Source of the DNA: Candidatus Nomurabacteria bacterium
Lineage (GTDB): Bacteria > Patescibacteriota > Minisyncoccia > Phycocordibacterales > UBA9973
DNA length: 5,507 nt
Direction: 5' to 3'
Assembly: GCA_023267415.1 (NCBI GenBank)
Contig: JAHFNM010000038.1
Coordinates: 1-5,507 of the forward strand
Shown: piece after piece, positions 4,693 through 5,507 of the stretch
How the letters are laid out: every line of letters begins with the position of its first letter
Position numbering within the stretch: position 1 is the first letter of the stretch
Notes under the pieces: model-generated
The model's database searches: none
Seen by the model: only the letters and a program-made list of their open reading frames with translations
Told to the model about the DNA's origin: nothing
Translations under genes and position numbers: made by a program

Positions 4693-5507
4693 TTATCTTT
4701 TGCTAGTTGCATTCAATGTTTCGATCATCAGGAACGGGTTTCGATAGACTCCTTCACCGAATGACAGATGATCATGAAAGAGTTCTGCATTCAATACTAT
4801 CACTTTAAACTCTTTTTCAACACGAGTGTACTGGTGAAAATCTTCGTGGCGGATCGTTTCGATGAACCACGGTGCGATACTCGTCCCTACTGAAAGAAAA
4901 ACTGTGTCTGGCACAGAGAGATCGTTCGATACGGAGAACAGCGCTTTTTGAAATGATTCTGTCCATGTTGTCTTCACTTCATTCAGGATGGTAGTGCACG
5001 TGTCTTTGATCGAATCTTCGATCTTGCCTTCCATGTACAGCGTGCAGATCGATACGGCTTCTGCTGTGCTTCGTTTGAGTCCGTTTGAAAGCTTGCGCAA
5101 GACAAAATTGCATCCATGAGGAAATGATACCGACTGGAAGAGCGAACCGTTGCGAACAAGCGACACATCTGTCACCTCGCCGCCAATATCTACCAGAATG
5201 TAATTGTTTGCTTCAGGGAAAAAGTCGCGGGTCACAGCAAAGGAAGCAATGAGAAACGAGGAATATTTGATTGGTGCATGGTAGCGGCGAGTAATAACCT
5301 CTTCGATCATGCCGAGCGTGCGCTCGGGTGCGACGGAAACAAATATGGAAAGCTCCAATTCGCGTGTCGACATGCCGATCGGGTCGTTGTGCGGATATTC
5401 GTTCAGCTTCACTTGGACCACTTTCGAATCAATTCCGCGAAGTGCGGCGGACGTGCCTTTGGTTTCCGCGATCTCCTCGTCTTCAAAGGCCTTTAGCTCT
5501 TTGGCGA
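4693..5507 (-). CDS. FtsA/PilM-like actin-fold ATPase, C-terminal part (5' end outside the window)
   Basis: The frame is open to the window edge, so this is the last 270 residues of a longer protein. A GTG at 5421 is only an internal Val codon; the frame continues upstream for 28 codons without a stop. Visible residues about 25-75 resemble the FtsA 1C region (KLNEYPHNDPIG). Then comes a phosphate-2 motif, VDIGGEVTDVSLV (5196-5158), typical of the actin/Hsp70/FtsA fold, followed by a basal PHGCNFVL segment. A probable adenosine-binding loop VFLSVGTSIAPWF (4908-4870) has Val-Gly where FtsA/PilM proteins usually have Gly-Gly. It lacks membrane segments and is presumably cytoplasmic. Its tight link to the membrane protein downstream recalls the PilM-PilN and FtsA-membrane systems, but whether it serves division, pili or something else cannot be told. 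Stop codon TAA. Confidence 0.82.
   Translation of the reverse strand, partial: AKELKAFEDEEIAETKGTSAALRGIDSKVVQVKLNEYPHNDPIGMSTRELELSIFVSVAPERTLGMIEEVITRRYHAPIKYSSFLIASFAVTRDFFPEANNYILVDIGGEVTDVSLVRNGSLFQSVSFPHGCNFVLRKLSNGLKRSTAEAVSICTLYMEGKIEDSIKDTCTTILNEVKTTWTESFQKALFSVSNDLSVPDTVFLSVGTSIAPWFIETIRHEDFHQYTRVEKEFKVIVLNAELFHDHLSFGEGVYRNPFLMIETLNATSKR

Noticed and set aside
5419..5421. GTG as the start of the actin-like gene
   Set aside because: The frame stays open for 28 more codons to the window edge, and a start here would remove the N-terminal half of the actin fold.

Overview
The window is a compact bacterial segment with every gene on the minus strand, so it reads from high to low coordinates. 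The ribosomal alpha-operon order (infA, rpmJ, rpsM, rpsK, rpsD, rpoA, rplQ) identifies a bacterium. An FtsA/PilM-type actin-fold gene followed by a single-pass membrane protein with a baseplate-J-like domain, very short spacers, and no visible Shine-Dalgarno sequences point to the Candidate Phyla Radiation (Patescibacteria, probably a Parcubacteria-type lineage). That assignment is an inference from gene content; no rRNA is present to confirm it. G+C is close to half by eye. The standard code fits: no in-frame TGA is needed and no visible gene ends in TGA.

Layout, in order of transcription. (1) 5507-4693: C-terminal part of an FtsA/PilM-like actin-fold protein whose 5' end lies outside the window. 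(2) 4689-3400: a 429-residue membrane-anchored protein that starts 3 nt after gene 1 stops, so the two almost certainly share a transcript. (3) 3399-3342: a short gap with the best promoter candidate in the window, aimed at infA. (4) 3341-2892: infA (IF-1) and rpmJ (L36, 36 aa), separated by a 120-nt spacer that holds a weak hairpin. (5) 2847-1277: rpsM (S13), rpsK (S11) and rpsD (S4), each preceded by an A/T-rich spacer of 44 to 94 nt containing short direct or inverted repeats. (6) 1225-248: rpoA (RNA polymerase alpha, full length with both domains). (7) 238-1: the start of rplQ (L17), which runs off the window.

The translation and transcription genes form one functional unit: an initiation factor, three 30S proteins (S13, S11, S4), two 50S proteins (L36, L17) and the alpha subunit that nucleates RNA polymerase assembly. 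The upstream pair looks like an envelope module with a cytoplasmic actin-like protein and a membrane-tethered extracytoplasmic partner. Its function is unknown. The most unusual items are that pair, the repeat-filled spacers (especially the rpsM-rpsK inverted repeat, which can fold two competing ways), the lack of Shine-Dalgarno sites throughout the ribosomal cluster, and the altered C-terminal tail of S11.
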